From: Saccharomonospora cyanea NA-134 | Lineage (GTDB): Bacteria > Actinomycetota > Actinomycetes > Mycobacteriales > Pseudonocardiaceae | DNA length: 64,000 nt | NCBI RefSeq assembly: GCF_000244975.1 | Contig: NZ_CM001440.1 | Location: 3,642,325-3,706,324 of the forward strand | Reading direction: 5' to 3' | Part shown: piece after piece, positions 34,464 to 44,917 of the stretch | How the letters are laid out: each line of letters opens with the position of its first letter | Numbering within the stretch: position 1 is the first letter of the stretch | Translations under genes and position numbers: made by a program | The notes under the pieces: generated by a model | The model's database searches: none | The model's input: only the letters and a program-made list of their open reading frames with translations | Told to the model about the DNA's origin: nothing

Positions 34464-35966
34464 CTACTTGTGCGGCGCGGAGAACACGGGCGCGGGCAGG
34501 GGCAGCTCGGCGGCCGTCGCGCCGCACTCCAGCGCCCACAGCGCCGCGTCCGCGCCCTGACGGCGGGCGTAGGACCGGATCGCCTCCGGATCCGGTGCCA
34601 GCACCGCCATCTGTTCGACCCCGTCGGCGAAGGCGTCGACGTCGGGGCCGGGTGGGGTGGAGCCGTCGAACGGGCGGGCGTTCTCGGCCATGGCCTTGAC
34701 CGTGCCGGGGTCGAACCGTCCGGTCAGGCCGAGCGCGGCGTACGAGCGTTCGCCCGCCACCGCGCCCATCAGCGCGGACGTCTCCGGGGTCAGCGCGGGC
34801 GCCTCGCGGCGCGGTGCCGCCGCACCCCGCCGGGTGGGCGGTCCGGACGCCGCCCACCGCGCCGCCCACTGGGCCACGATGCCCGCCGCGTTGCGGTCGG
34901 CGGGGTTGTGCAGCCGCATCATGTCCCACTTGTTGGCCATCGCGACGACCACGAGATCGAGGTGCGGGTACACGCGCGCGTCCCACCAGTAGCCCCACGG
35001 GTAGGCCGCCGAGTGCCCCCACCACCACAGCTGCCCGTCCCGGTCGGGGTTGCTGATCTCCAGTCCGATCCCCGCGAACGTGTCGGGGGTGACCGGGCTG
35101 GAGCGGGTCACGCGGGGGCGCAGCATCGCGGCGAGGCCGTCCGGGCTGACCACACCGTCGGCTCCGTTCGCGGTGCGCAGCAGCGACTGCAGCAGCCGGG
35201 CGTAGTCCACCGGGGAGGTGATCAGTCCCGCCCCCGGGTAGGTGGCGGAGTGGAACACGGGTGAGGGCACGCACCACGGGCCGAACCCCATGTACCCGGT
35301 GGCGTAGTCGGTCGACGCGACGAGCTCGTCCCAGCGCGACCGGCCGGGCAGCCCCGTTGGCAGGGCGGAACCGCGCATACCGAGCGGCTCCAGGATGGCG
35401 CTGTCCACGAAGGAGGAGTAGTTCCGCCCGCTGACGGTCTCGACCGCGCACCCGACCACGGACATGCCGAAACTGGAGTAGGCGTACGTCCCCGGAGGCC
35501 CGTAGAGGGGGCACACGCCGCCGTACTCGGGTGTGGTGCCCACCTCGTGGCGCGAGGCGACGTACTCGGCGATCGGGCGCGGAGAGGTCAGCTCGGCGTC
35601 GATGATGTCGGTGCGGTAGCCACCGATGTGGGCGGTGAGCATGCCCGCCGTGACCGGTTCGGTGGCGTCCGGGTTCGCGGGCCGCGCTCCGGCGGGCAGA
35701 TACGGCGCGACAGGTCCGTCGACGTCGATGTCCCCGGCCTCGGCGAGCCGCATCAGGGAGAGACCGACCAGGGGCTTGCTGAGCGAACCCGCGGTGCCGA
35801 CCGAGTTTCCGGTCATCGGCGTCCGGCGGGCCAGGTCGGCGTAACCGGCGCCCATGCCCCGCAGCTCGGTGCTCGACGCGAGCGCGACGGCGACGCCCGG
35901 GGTGCCGGTGGCGGCCACGATGCGAGGCAACGTCTCCTCGATCGCGTCGGCCAGGTCGTGGAACAT
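34464..35966 (-). CDS. Serine hydrolase of the beta-lactamase/S12 peptidase fold
   Basis: A 500-residue protein without a visible signal peptide, so probably cytoplasmic. It has the SxxK motif in AGSLSKPLVG near residue 61, a YSS in place of the common Y-x-N (AYSSFGMSVVG), and the third motif WWGHSAAYPWG. An extra C-terminal region of about 110 residues follows the hydrolase domain. Family members are class C lactamases, D-amino acid peptidases, esterases and PBP-type thioesterases that release peptides from carrier proteins. It is encoded directly between NRPS-2, which contains an epimerase domain, and the ligase. A role in chain release at a D-residue, precursor trimming or self-protection is possible; none is proven. 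GGGAGA precedes the ATG. Confidence 0.85.
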   Translation of the reverse strand: MFHDLADAIEETLPRIVAATGTPGVAVALASSTELRGMGAGYADLARRTPMTGNSVGTAGSLSKPLVGLSLMRLAEAGDIDVDGPVAPYLPAGARPANPDATEPVTAGMLTAHIGGYRTDIIDAELTSPRPIAEYVASRHEVGTTPEYGGVCPLYGPPGTYAYSSFGMSVVGCAVETVSGRNYSSFVDSAILEPLGMRGSALPTGLPGRSRWDELVASTDYATGYMGFGPWCVPSPVFHSATYPGAGLITSPVDYARLLQSLLRTANGADGVVSPDGLAAMLRPRVTRSSPVTPDTFAGIGLEISNPDRDGQLWWWGHSAAYPWGYWWDARVYPHLDLVVVAMANKWDMMRLHNPADRNAAGIVAQWAARWAASGPPTRRGAAAPRREAPALTPETSALMGAVAGERSYAALGLTGRFDPGTVKAMAENARPFDGSTPPGPDVDAFADGVEQMAVLAPDPEAIRSYARRQGADAALWALECGATAAELPLPAPVFSAPHK

Positions 35967-35985
35967 GCGTTCTCCCGTGGTGGGG

Positions 35986-38900
35986 TCAGGACGCCCTGGC
36001 GGCGTCGATGTGGGCCATGACGTCGGCGGGCGAGGCGGTCGCCGTGTCGGTGATCGCCGTCAACGCGGCGGTCAGGCTGCGCTGGAGTACGGTCACCGAC
36101 GCCTCGTCGACCCGGGCGGCGTCGTACATCAGCTGCACCCGTAGCACCGGGCCGTCCTCCACGACGAGGGTCAGCGGGTAGTTGTTGGAGTCGTCCACCC
36201 GCAGCTTGTCCGGTGACAGGCCGTGCAGTGCGTCACGCACGGTGTCGTCGACCGGATAGTTCTCGAACACCATCACGCTCGTGAACAGCGGCCTGCGCAC
36301 GCTCACCTCGCTCCACCGCGCCACGTCGGGAAGCGCGGCGTGCTCGGAGGGCATCCGCCGCCGGCTCTCCTGCAGGTCCCGAAGCCACGCCCCGAGGCGG
36401 CGCCCGGCCGTGACCTTCACCCGCAGCGGCAGGGTGTTGATGAACATGCCGATCATGTGCTCGACACCGGGCAGGCCGGAGCGCCCCGAGGTGGTCACTC
36501 CGAACACGACGTCGTCGGTGCCCGCGTGGCTCGCGAGGACCAGGCCCCACGCTGCCTGGAACACCGTGTTACGGGTGAGCCGGGCGTCGCGGACGAAGGC
36601 GCCGAGCCGGTCGGCGAACCCGGCGGGGAGATCCAGGTGCCGCAGCACGTGCCGGTGCGCGCCGGTGTCGCCGGGCGCGTCGCCCACCGGCAACGGGGTC
36701 GGTTCCCGGAACCCGGCGAGATACGGCGTCCAGAAGGCACGGTCGGCTGCGGTGTCGCGTTCGGACAGCCAGGCGACGTAGTCCCGGAACGGGCGCCGGA
36801 CCGGGCTCGTCAGGGGAGCGTCGTCCCGGATGGCGCGGTAGAGCGCGAGCACGTCACCGATCAGCGCCGCGCTGCTCCAGCCGTCGATGACGACGTGGTG
36901 TGCCTCCAACAGGACTCGCCAGCCGGTCTCGCGGATGAGCGTGACCCGCAGCAGCGGCCCCTCCTCCAGGTCGAACCCACGCCCGGCGGTGTCGGCGAGG
37001 AGGTCGTCGAGTGCCTGCGCACGCTGCCGTGGAGACAGGCCGGACCAGTCGAGCCGGGTCACCGGGAACCGGGCTCGCTCGGCCACGACCTGCAACGGAC
37101 GGTCCACCAGCCGCCAGGCGATGCTGCTGCGCAGTACCGGGTGCCGGGTGGCGGCCTCCTGCCAGGCCTGGGTGAAGGCGTCGGGGTCGAGGTCGCCGAA
37201 CTCCCAGGAGAGCCGGGTGGTGTACAGGCGCGCGTCGGCGCTCTGGACGGTGTGGAACAGGATTCCCTCCTGCGCGGGGGAAAGCGGGTGGATGTCCTCG
37301 ATTCCCCGACAGGACCCGAACACGCGGGTGAGCTGCGCCGTGGACAGTCCGGCGAGCGGGAAGTCCGCGCCGATCCGGAAACCGGCGTCGGGTTCGCTCG
37401 CCGCCTCGGCGATCTCGGCGAGTGCGGTGAGCATGCGCCAGCCGAGTTTCTCGATGGTCGCGGCGTCGAACGCGGCGGTGTCGTAGGACAGGCTGATCCG
37501 CAGCCTGCCGTCCTGCACCCGGACCACGACCTCGACGAGATAGGGCCGTGGCCGGGTGTCCGCCCCGACCGCCCGCAGTGGGTCGCCCACGGGGGTGAAG
37601 AAGGCGCCCTCGGACTCCGCCGCGTCGGACCGGCCCAGGTAGTTCAACTGGACCTCGGCCGTGGGCAGCCCGGCGAGCGGATCGTCCTCGCCGAGGTGGC
37701 GCGCGATGCCGTAGCCGATCCCTCGGGCCGGGATCGCCGCGGCGGTCTCCCGGACCGTGCGCAGACAGGACTCGACGTCGTCAGGGTCGGGCAGTTCGAC
37801 GGCGAACGGATACACCGACGTGAACCAGCCCACCGTGCGGGTGAGGTCCACGTCCTCGAACAGCGGTTCCCGGCCGTGGCCCTCCACGTCCACCAGTACG
37901 CGCGGCGAGCCGGTCCACCGGCGGAGGGCGAGCGCGAGCGCGGCCAGCACCGCGTCCTTGACCTCGGCGCCGAACGCCGTCGGCACGTCGGTCAGCAGCA
38001 CGCGGGTGTCCCCGACCGGCAGCACGGTCTCGACGACCGCCATGGTGGCGCGTGTCCCCGGCTGTCCCGGCTCGCCCCGGTCCCGGGGCAGTGGGTCGGT
38101 CCCGGCCGGGACGAGGGCCCGCCAGGTCTCGATCTCGGTGGCGAACGCGGGCGTGGCCGCGTGGGTGTGCAACCGCTCCGCCCAGGTGCGCAGCGACGTG
38201 GTCTTGGCGGGGAGGTCCTCGTCGGCGCACAGGCGCGCCAGGTCCTCCAGCAGCACCCGCCAGGACACGGCGTCGACGCACAGGTGGTGGATGGCGATCA
38301 CCAGCGTGCGGCCGGCCAGCACCGCGCGGGCCAGGCGCCCCGCGGCGAGATCGAACCCGTCCACCGCGTGCCGCAGAAGCGCGTCGACGTCGGGCTTCCC
38401 GTCGAGGCGGTCGATCCGGGCGGCGCGCCGATGCGGCAGGATGCGCTGGGTCCAGCCGTCGGTGGTGCGCGTGAAGGCGGCGCGCAGCGCGTCGTGGTGC
38501 TCGACGAGCCGGTCCAGCGCCGCGTCCAGGGCGGACACGTCGAGGTCCGGGGCGAGGTCGAGGACGACGTACTGGGTGAGGTGGTCGCGCTCGGGGTCTC
38601 CCTCGGCGAAGTAGACGCGCTGGATCGGGGTCAGCGGCACCGGGCCGGTGATCTCCTCCTGTTCCGCGGTGGCTGTCGTCGCCCCGGCCTCGCACGGAGT
38701 CGCCACGGCCGCGAGTTCGGCCAGGGTCTGGTGTTGGAACAGCTGGTTCGGCGTGATCCGGTAGCCGGCCGCCTCGGCGCGCGACGCCACCTCGATCGCC
38801 TGCAGCGAGTCACCGCCGAGCCCGAAGAAGTTGTCGTCGGCCCCGACCGCGTCGAGCCCGAGCACAGTCGCCCACACCGCGGCCAGCGCCCGCTCGGCGG

Positions 38901-41900
38901 GTGTCCTCGGCAGCGCCACCGTGCGACCGGCCGTGGCGACGGTGGGTTCGGGCAGCGCCTTCTGGTCGATCTTGCCGTTGGCGTTGAGCGGCAACTCGTC
39001 GAGCAGCACGACCGCACTCGGCACCATGTACTCCGGTACCCGCTCGACCAGGTGGGCGCGCAGGACGGCGGCCGACGCGGCGCCCTGGTCGTCGGCGACC
39101 ACGTAGGCGACGAGTCGCTTCTCCCCACGGCCGTCCTCCCTGGCGACCACGACCGCCCCTCGCACGGCGGGGTGCGCCTTGAGGTGCGCCTCGATCTCAC
39201 CGGGCTCGATCCGGAAGCCGCGGATCTTGACCTGGTGATCGGCCCTGCCGACGAACTCCAGGTTCCCGTCCCCGATCCAGCGCACCAGGTCGCCGGTGCG
39301 GTACATGCGCGTACCGGGCGGGCCGAACGGGTCGGGCAGGAAACGCTCGGCGGTCAGTCCGGGTCGGTTGTGGTAGCCGCGGGCGACGCCCGTGCCCGCC
39401 AGGTACAGCTCACCGGTCACTCCCGGCGGCACCGGGGCACCGTTCGCGTCGAGCACGTACTGCCGGGTGTTCCAGGTGGGCTTGCCCAGCGGGATGCGGG
39501 TCGTCCCCGGTTCCAGCCGCCAGAAGTTGGTCTGTCCCGACACCTCGGCGGGGCCGTACTGGTTGTGCAACTCGGCCCACGGCAGCACCTCGTGGAACCG
39601 TTCGACGAGGTCGGGAGTGATCGCCTCGCCACCGCAGTGCACCTGTCGCAGCGAGGAGCACCGCGCGGCCTCCGGCTCGTTGAGGAACGCCCGCAGCATC
39701 ACGGGAACGAAGTGGACGAGCGTGGCCTTCTCCTCCTGGATCAGGCGCGCGAGGTACTTCGGGTCCCGCTGGCCTCCCGGCCGGGCGACGACGACGGTCG
39801 CGCCCGCCGTGAGCGGCCAGATGACCTCCCACATCGACGCGTCGAACGTGAACGGCGCCTTCTGGACGAGCCGGTCGCCCTCCCCGAGTCCGAACTCGGC
39901 GGTGTCGCAGGCGATCAGGTTCGCGGCACCCCGGTGGGGAGTGAGGACGCACTTCGGCCTGCCGGTCGATCCGGAGGTGTAGACCGCGTGGGCGGCGTTG
40001 TGCGGTGTCACGCCCGTCCGAGGCGGAGTGGTCGGGTACCCGGACAGCACGGTCAGCTCGGGGTCCAGCTCGACGACCGGCACGGCACCGTCCGGCAGGT
40101 TCGTCACCTCGCCGCGCCGGGTGATCACGGCGAGGGCGCCGGTGTCGGCGAGCAGGTCGCGAAGCCTGCTCTCGGGCTGCTCGGGGTCGAAGATCACGAG
40201 GATGGCGCCCGCCTTCATCACACCGACCAGCGCCACCACCGTCTCCACCGACCGTTCCGCGCACACGGCGACGATGCGCTCGGGTCCGGCACCGAGTTCG
40301 CGCAGCCGGTGGGCCAGCGCGTTGGCCCGGACGTCGAGCTCCGCGTAGGTGAGAGAGCGGCCCTCCCCACGCACGGCGACGGCCCCGGGAATGCGACGCG
40401 CCTGCGCGGCGATCAGCTCGTGCAGGCACGCTTCGTCCACATCGGACCGAGTGGTGTCGTTCCAGTCCTCCAGGATCCGGTGCAGGTCGCGCTCCCCCAG
40501 CATCGGCAGCTCGCCGACCCGGGTCTCCGGCCGGGCCGCGGCGGCGTCCAGGAAGGCCCGGAAGCCCTCACCGAACCGTTCGATGGTGGCCGCGTCGTAG
40601 AGGTCGGTGGAGTACTCGAGTCGCGCGACCAGCCCGTCGTCGCTCTCCGCGAAACCCATCGCGAGGTCGAAGTGGTTGGTGCCCGTACCGGTCGGGAACG
40701 CCTCGACCTCGACGTCCGGCAGGACCAGGGCCTCCTCCCCGACCCCGCCCTCGACCTGCGTGAGCAGGAGCCCGGACGACCGGTCGCGCTGCTCGGTGAC
40801 CTGGAAGCTGATCTGGTGCAGCGGGTGGATGCTGAGCTGACGCACCGGTTGCAGCTCGTCGACCAGCATGTCGAACGGCAGTTCCTGGTGGTCGAAGGCG
40901 TCCAGTGCGGTGCTCCGGACCCGGCGCAGGAGGTCGAGGAACGTGGGGTCGCCGCCGACGTCGGTGCGCAGGTTCACGCTGTTGATGAAGAACCCGATCA
41001 GCGGCTCCAGTTCCACCCGGTCACGTGCGGCCACCGGCGAGCCGACCACGATGTCGGTCTCCCCGGTGTAGCGGGCGAGCTGGGCCTTCAGCGCGGTCAG
41101 CAACACCATGAACAGGGTCGCGTTCTCGTCCCGCGCGAGCGAGCGCAGTCTCTCGGCGGTCCTCGCCGGGACGGTGAACAGGTGCTCGGCGCCGTTGTAC
41201 CGCGGAACCACGGGGCGCGGCCGGTCCGGCGGCAGCGTGACGATCTGCGGTGCGCCCCGCATCGTCTCGACCCAGTGGTCGAGTTCGGACCTCAACCGCT
41301 CCAGGTTCTCCGGAGAACGCTGCCAGGCGGCGAAGTCGGCGTACTGGATGGGCAGGTCCGGCAGTCCGGAGGGGCGATGAGCCCACGCGGCCTCGTAGCT
41401 CGCGCGCAACTCCCGGAACAGCACACCGACCGACCAGCTGTCGGTGATGATGTGGTGCATGGTGAGCAGCAGGACCCGGTCGTCCGGGGCCAGCTCCAGC
41501 AACGTGACCCGCAGCAGCGGGCCCCGTTCCAGATCGAACGGCCGGACGGCCTCCTCGCGGGCGACCCGCCGGGCCGTCGTCTCCGCCTCGCCGACCGCGC
41601 ACTCGGTCAGGTCCACCACCTCGATCGGCACCTCGTGAGGCTCGCCGATCACCTGCACCGGTGATCCATCGCGCACGGCGAAGGTGGTGCGGAGACTTTC
41701 GTGGCGGGCCACGACCTCGGTGAACGCGGCGCGCAACGCCGCCACGTCGAGGTGTCCGCGCACCCGGTAGGCCAGCGGTGCGGTGTAGACCTGGCTCCGT
41801 GTGATCAACCGGTCGAGCACCCACAGCCGCTGCTGCGCGAACGACAGCGGAAGCGGTGCGCTCCGGTCCGCCCGTTCGATGGTGCCGGAGGATCGACCCT

Positions 41901-41964
41901 CGCGCCGCAGGAGCAGGCCGAGCAGCTCCCGTCGGCGTGCCGCCGCCTGGTTTACCGCTGTCAT
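35986..41964 (-). CDS. NRPS-2: C-A-PCP-E-C, first gene of the core operon
   Basis: A 1992-residue NRPS. The first C domain has HHIITDS near 169 (Ser where Gly is usual). The A domain (about 480-960) has [11 protein letters not shown] and QYGPAEVSG; the hand-read pocket code is D-A-W-H-H-G-Q-G-Q-K, which I cannot assign. The PCP has LGGDSLQ near 1051, the GGDS form typical before epimerases. The E domain has [10 protein letters not shown] near 1226 and QLNYLGR, so the residue should be turned into the D form. A second C domain has HHVVIDG near 1689 and ends the protein. No A-PCP follows it, so its acceptor must be a separate aminoacyl carrier such as one of the A-PCP proteins or the free PCP. 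The ATG at 41964 has a weak ribosome-binding site; no better in-frame start is seen. Confidence 0.93.
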   Translation of the reverse strand: MTAVNQAAARRRELLGLLLRREGRSSGTIERADRSAPLPLSFAQQRLWVLDRLITRSQVYTAPLAYRVRGHLDVAALRAAFTEVVARHESLRTTFAVRDGSPVQVIGEPHEVPIEVVDLTECAVGEAETTARRVAREEAVRPFDLERGPLLRVTLLELAPDDRVLLLTMHHIITDSWSVGVLFRELRASYEAAWAHRPSGLPDLPIQYADFAAWQRSPENLERLRSELDHWVETMRGAPQIVTLPPDRPRPVVPRYNGAEHLFTVPARTAERLRSLARDENATLFMVLLTALKAQLARYTGETDIVVGSPVAARDRVELEPLIGFFINSVNLRTDVGGDPTFLDLLRRVRSTALDAFDHQELPFDMLVDELQPVRQLSIHPLHQISFQVTEQRDRSSGLLLTQVEGGVGEEALVLPDVEVEAFPTGTGTNHFDLAMGFAESDDGLVARLEYSTDLYDAATIERFGEGFRAFLDAAAARPETRVGELPMLGERDLHRILEDWNDTTRSDVDEACLHELIAAQARRIPGAVAVRGEGRSLTYAELDVRANALAHRLRELGAGPERIVAVCAERSVETVVALVGVMKAGAILVIFDPEQPESRLRDLLADTGALAVITRRGEVTNLPDGAVPVVELDPELTVLSGYPTTPPRTGVTPHNAAHAVYTSGSTGRPKCVLTPHRGAANLIACDTAEFGLGEGDRLVQKAPFTFDASMWEVIWPLTAGATVVVARPGGQRDPKYLARLIQEEKATLVHFVPVMLRAFLNEPEAARCSSLRQVHCGGEAITPDLVERFHEVLPWAELHNQYGPAEVSGQTNFWRLEPGTTRIPLGKPTWNTRQYVLDANGAPVPPGVTGELYLAGTGVARGYHNRPGLTAERFLPDPFGPPGTRMYRTGDLVRWIGDGNLEFVGRADHQVKIRGFRIEPGEIEAHLKAHPAVRGAVVVAREDGRGEKRLVAYVVADDQGAASAAVLRAHLVERVPEYMVPSAVVLLDELPLNANGKIDQKALPEPTVATAGRTVALPRTPAERALAAVWATVLGLDAVGADDNFFGLGGDSLQAIEVASRAEAAGYRITPNQLFQHQTLAELAAVATPCEAGATTATAEQEEITGPVPLTPIQRVYFAEGDPERDHLTQYVVLDLAPDLDVSALDAALDRLVEHHDALRAAFTRTTDGWTQRILPHRRAARIDRLDGKPDVDALLRHAVDGFDLAAGRLARAVLAGRTLVIAIHHLCVDAVSWRVLLEDLARLCADEDLPAKTTSLRTWAERLHTHAATPAFATEIETWRALVPAGTDPLPRDRGEPGQPGTRATMAVVETVLPVGDTRVLLTDVPTAFGAEVKDAVLAALALALRRWTGSPRVLVDVEGHGREPLFEDVDLTRTVGWFTSVYPFAVELPDPDDVESCLRTVRETAAAIPARGIGYGIARHLGEDDPLAGLPTAEVQLNYLGRSDAAESEGAFFTPVGDPLRAVGADTRPRPYLVEVVVRVQDGRLRISLSYDTAAFDAATIEKLGWRMLTALAEIAEAASEPDAGFRIGADFPLAGLSTAQLTRVFGSCRGIEDIHPLSPAQEGILFHTVQSADARLYTTRLSWEFGDLDPDAFTQAWQEAATRHPVLRSSIAWRLVDRPLQVVAERARFPVTRLDWSGLSPRQRAQALDDLLADTAGRGFDLEEGPLLRVTLIRETGWRVLLEAHHVVIDGWSSAALIGDVLALYRAIRDDAPLTSPVRRPFRDYVAWLSERDTAADRAFWTPYLAGFREPTPLPVGDAPGDTGAHRHVLRHLDLPAGFADRLGAFVRDARLTRNTVFQAAWGLVLASHAGTDDVVFGVTTSGRSGLPGVEHMIGMFINTLPLRVKVTAGRRLGAWLRDLQESRRRMPSEHAALPDVARWSEVSVRRPLFTSVMVFENYPVDDTVRDALHGLSPDKLRVDDSNNYPLTLVVEDGPVLRVQLMYDAARVDEASVTVLQRSLTAALTAITDTATASPADVMAHIDAARAS

Positions 41965-41997
41965 GCGCCCATCGTGGCGGAGCCGACTGGCGGGTGG

Positions 41998-42080
41998 TGG
42001 GCACGCGCCTGACACGGCGACCCATGTGAAACCGCAGGTCCCCGCCCCGCTCCCGGCCCGCCACATGGACCGGCTACGGG
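41998..42080. promoter_or_regulatory. Shared bipartite cluster element, copy 3 (core operon | 2OG oxygenase)
   Basis: TGGGCACGCGCCTGACACGG (41998-42017) and ATGGACCGGCTACGGG (42065-42080) are separated by 47 bp. The middle ACCGCAGGTC (42031-42040) has the same offset as in the SARP promoter copy. It lies 33 bp upstream of the NRPS-2 start, in the 285-bp gap 41965-42249, which holds no gene. GGGAACCCGTAGCG at 42111-42124 may be a third, less fixed element. Confidence 0.8.
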
Positions 42081-42249
42081 AGCGCGACCGTGCCCGACGG
42101 CGGGTGCGCCGGGAACCCGTAGCGTACCCCGGTGCCCGACCGCAGGACCCGCCCTGACCTGGCGACTCGATCGAGCCCCCCTGTCCAGCCTCTGCCCACC
42201 TTCCCCCGCGCCGCGCCACCACCATGGTGGAGCAGACGACGGGAGGACC

Positions 42250-43110
42250 ATGACGACCGAAGTCACCACATCAGGGATCACCGGCGAGGTACTGTCCGCC
42301 GACCGGTTCCGCCTCCACGAGACCGTGGGCACGCTCGACATCGACCGGGTGCTCGACGTCCTGCACGGTGACCTTGCCGCCTACCGGGTGCGGAACTTCC
42401 TGTCCGCGGCGGACTGCCGGACGATTACGAGGAATTTCTGGGACTCGCCGCGACGCACACCGCGGTACGGCGAGGGAGCCGACGGGGTCGAGGCGTACCT
42501 CCTGGGCGCCTCGCACATCGAGAAGTCCACAGCGGACTACCTCGACGAGGTGGCCGCCTGCGCCGACGCCGTCGCCGAACTCTACGACGGCGCCACCGAC
42601 CCGATGTCGACGCTGTGCGCCCGGATCGGCGCAGCGGTCGGCACGGGCCGGGCCGCCGCACACGAGGGACGTACCGCGGGCAACTCGAAGGCGGTGTGCT
42701 GGAACAACGACGGCGGCGAGTACCTGTTGCTGCCGCACGACGATCTCGCGCAGCTCAGCGATCCGTTGCAGGCCGGCTTCGAGATCCAGCGGATCGAACG
42801 CGTGATGGCGGTCAACGCCTACCCGTACGTGCCCGAGGGCGGGACCGGACAGCTGAAGCTGTGGAACGTGTGCCCGGACGACGAGACCCGGGACCGCCTC
42901 GGCCTGACCCACAGCGGGTTTCCGTACCCGCCCGAACTGCTCACCGAGCACGAGAGCATGATCGTTCCGGTGGCGACGGGCGATTTGTGCGTCATCAACG
43001 GAAACCTGGTGCACGCCGTGCTCGGCAGCGGCTCGGCCACCGACCGTGGCAGGCTGCTGCTGACCTGCTTCACCGGGACCGTCGGCAACGAGTTCCTGTG
43101 GTGGACCTGA
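42250..43110 (+). CDS. 2-oxoglutarate/Fe(II)-dependent oxygenase
   Basis: The 286-residue protein shows a double-stranded beta-helix oxygenase pattern. The iron ligands can be read as His-x-Asp in [11 protein letters not shown] (about residue 162) and a distal His in [10 protein letters not shown]; the Arg in [10 protein letters not shown] is the likely 2-oxoglutarate anchor. Because the Asp is present, hydroxylation or a related oxidation is expected rather than halogenation. It is unrelated in detail to the other 2OG oxygenase at 6.5 kb. GGGAGGACC precedes the ATG. The gene stands alone on the plus strand, divergent from the core operon, and ends at a strong terminator. The substrate is probably an amino acid or the assembled peptide/polyketide; this cannot be decided here. 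Confidence 0.82.
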   Translation: MTTEVTTSGITGEVLSADRFRLHETVGTLDIDRVLDVLHGDLAAYRVRNFLSAADCRTITRNFWDSPRRTPRYGEGADGVEAYLLGASHIEKSTADYLDEVAACADAVAELYDGATDPMSTLCARIGAAVGTGRAAAHEGRTAGNSKAVCWNNDGGEYLLLPHDDLAQLSDPLQAGFEIQRIERVMAVNAYPYVPEGGTGQLKLWNVCPDDETRDRLGLTHSGFPYPPELLTEHESMIVPVATGDLCVINGNLVHAVLGSGSATDRGRLLLTCFTGTVGNEFLWWT

Positions 43111-43188
43111 CCGCCTCCCGGAAAACAACGCCGACGAGGCCACTCGCCGAGAGCACCGGCCCGGCCTCGCGGCACGTCTTTCGTGGTC

Positions 43189-43226
43189 GGTGATGCCGGG
43201 CGGCCCTCGAACCACCCGGCATCACC
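43189..43226. terminator. Bidirectional terminator, 2OG oxygenase / MbtH operon
   Basis: GGTGATGCCGGG at 43189-43200 pairs perfectly with 43215-43226 around a 14-base loop. It separates the convergent 2OG oxygenase and MbtH genes and nearly touches the MbtH stop codon. Confidence 0.8.
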
Positions 43227-43227
43227 G

Positions 43228-43449
43228 TCACACCCGCTGCGCCGCCATACGCTCGCGCAGGCTCTTCGGGCGCATGTCCGTCCACACCTTCTCGATGTGG
43301 TCGAGGCACTCCTGCTTCGAGCCCGACACGCCCGTCCCGTGCCACCCTGCCGGGAGCTCACGGTGGGCGGGCCAGATGGAGTACTGCTCCTCGTCGTTCA
43401 CCACCGCGAGGTACCGCGTCCCGGTGGCGTTGTTGGTCTCGTCGCTCAT
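43228..43449 (-). CDS. MbtH-like protein, A-domain partner
   Basis: The 73-residue protein has the family signature NDEEQYSIWP, followed by ELPAGWHG and EKVWTDMRP, with all three conserved Trp residues. MbtH proteins bind adenylation domains and are often needed for their folding and activity. The ATG overlaps the stop of the free PCP gene (ATGA), giving a tightly coupled trio FAD oxidoreductase-PCP-MbtH. It is the only MbtH in the window and could serve any of the four A domains. Confidence 0.96.
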   Translation of the reverse strand: MSDETNNATGTRYLAVVNDEEQYSIWPAHRELPAGWHGTGVSGSKQECLDHIEKVWTDMRPKSLRERMAAQRV

Positions 43450-43712
43450 CCTGCTCCCTCGGTCACCTGTGCCTGCGCGCCGACGGCCGTCTCGACCGCG
43501 GCGCGGAACTCCCCGAACGTGGGCGTGTCCCACACCTGGAGCATGTCCACCTCGACGCCGAGCTCGCGGCGCAGGTAGGACACGATGCGGGTCACCATGA
43601 TGGAGTTGCCACCCAGTTCGAAGAAGTCGTCGTCCTCCCGTACCTCGGTCACGTCCAGTACCGTCCGCCACGAGGCGGCGATCACCTCGGCGAGGTCCGG
43701 CCGGTCAGACAT
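43446..43712 (-). CDS. Stand-alone peptidyl carrier protein
   Basis: This 88-residue carrier protein has FFELGGNSIM, where the Ser carries the phosphopantetheine arm. The core FELGG is of PCP rather than PKS ACP type. It overlaps the FAD oxidoreductase gene by 8 bp and the MbtH gene by 4 bp. No A domain is encoded with it, so one of the A domains elsewhere must load it in trans. The coupling with the FAD enzyme suggests that the bound aminoacyl group is oxidised on this carrier, or that the carrier presents an amino acid to the unpaired terminal C domain of NRPS-2. Both are inferences. Confidence 0.93.
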   Translation of the reverse strand: MSDRPDLAEVIAASWRTVLDVTEVREDDDFFELGGNSIMVTRIVSYLRRELGVEVDMLQVWDTPTFGEFRAAVETAVGAQAQVTEGAG

Positions 43713-44853
43713 AGTTGCTCTCCGTTCGCAGTTCGGCGTTGTCGAACCGCCGCGCGTCGAGTCGCCCCACGTCGACGAACGGCTCCCGGCCCAAGACGAG
43801 ATCCCGCACGACCTCGCCGACGGCCGGCCCCTGCATGAACCCGTGCCCGGAGAAGCCCGTGGCGTAGAGGAACCGGCTGATCTCCGGTGCCTCCCCGATC
43901 AGCGCGTTGTGGTCCGGGGTGACCTCGTAGAGTCCCGCCCAGCCGGTGGTGAGGCCGACGTCGAGCAGGCTCGGCACACGTGAGGCTATGGCTTCGGTGA
44001 GCTTCTCCAACCAGCTCTCGCTGCGGTGCGTGCGGAATCCGGGCGGCTCGTCGGGGTCGGACATGCCGAACATCACCCCTCGGCCCTCGCGCCGGAAGTA
44101 GAACGCCGAGGCGAAGTCGATGGTCATCGGTATCGGCACGTCCGCGGCTATGGGTTCCGTGAACGCGAGCTCGCGCCGGTAGGGGGTGACCGGCAGCCGG
44201 ACGCCCACCAGCTCGCCCACGGCGGAGGACCAGGCACCGGCCGCGCACACCACCGTGGACGTGGCGATCGACCCACGCGTCGTCTCGACGGCGTGGACGT
44301 CGTTGCCGGACGTCTTGACACCGATGACCTCGCAGTGCGTCACGAGCGTGGCACCGTGCCTTCGGGCACCGGTGGCGTAACCGAGCACCACCGACTCGGG
44401 CGTGCAGTACCCGTCGTCCGGGGAGAACGCCGCGGCGAGCACACCGTCGGTCTCGACGAGCGGTGACAGTCGCTTGGCCTCGGCCGGTTCCACCAGCCTG
44501 CTCGGCACCCCGTGCGCGTTCTGCAGCTTCACGCTCTCCTCGAAGGAGGCAACCTGGTCCGGTGTGGACAGCAGGAACAGGTAGCCGGCGGTGCGCAGGT
44601 CGATCTCCTGGCCGGGGCGGGTGCCGAACTCGTGGTACGCGGCCATGCTGCGCGCACCGAGCTGGATGTTGAGCGCGTCGGAGAACTGCGCCCGCACCCC
44701 GCCCGCCGCCCGGCACGTCGAGCCCGAGCCGAGCTCGCCGCGTTCGAGCAGGACCACGTCCCGCACTCCGGCCTCGGCGAGGTGGAAGGCGATGCTCGTC
44801 CCGATCACACCACCGCCGATGATCACGACGTCGGCGGACGACGGCAGGGTCAC
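43705..44853 (-). CDS. FAD-dependent amine/amino-acid oxidoreductase (DadA/sarcosine oxidase-like)
   Basis: The 382-residue protein has the N-terminal FAD-binding VVIIGGGVIGTSIAFHLAEAG, a GSGSTCRAAGGVR segment near residue 45 and the C-terminal GLYEVTPDHNALIG followed by ATGFSGHGFMQGP, the pattern of the DAO family (glycine oxidase, sarcosine oxidase, D-amino acid dehydrogenase). These enzymes oxidise a C-N bond to an imine. The GTG at 44853 follows GGAGGGAG. It is the first gene of the trio with a free PCP and MbtH and is divergent from the plus-strand A-PCP operon. Oxidation of a PCP-bound or free cyclic or D-configured amino acid is the likely role in this cluster. Confidence 0.88.
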   Translation of the reverse strand: MTLPSSADVVIIGGGVIGTSIAFHLAEAGVRDVVLLERGELGSGSTCRAAGGVRAQFSDALNIQLGARSMAAYHEFGTRPGQEIDLRTAGYLFLLSTPDQVASFEESVKLQNAHGVPSRLVEPAEAKRLSPLVETDGVLAAAFSPDDGYCTPESVVLGYATGARRHGATLVTHCEVIGVKTSGNDVHAVETTRGSIATSTVVCAAGAWSSAVGELVGVRLPVTPYRRELAFTEPIAADVPIPMTIDFASAFYFRREGRGVMFGMSDPDEPPGFRTHRSESWLEKLTEAIASRVPSLLDVGLTTGWAGLYEVTPDHNALIGEAPEISRFLYATGFSGHGFMQGPAVGEVVRDLVLGREPFVDVGRLDARRFDNAELRTESNYV

Positions 44854-44917
44854 GCCAGGACTCCCTCCACGCGTGGGACAGGTGACTCCGATACTCGCCG
44901 ACCGGGCTGGCGAGTCC

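Noticed and set aside
36223-41664. Very long plus-strand open frame opposite NRPS-2 (and similar ones opposite leuS, the PKS and the A-PCP genes)
   Set aside because: Composition is Arg/Gly/Pro/His-rich with no domain signature, as expected for antisense frames in GC-rich DNA; the opposite strand encodes clear enzymes.
42250-43110. Possible halogenase
   Set aside because: 2OG halogenases replace the iron-binding Asp by Gly or Ala; here His-x-Asp is intact.
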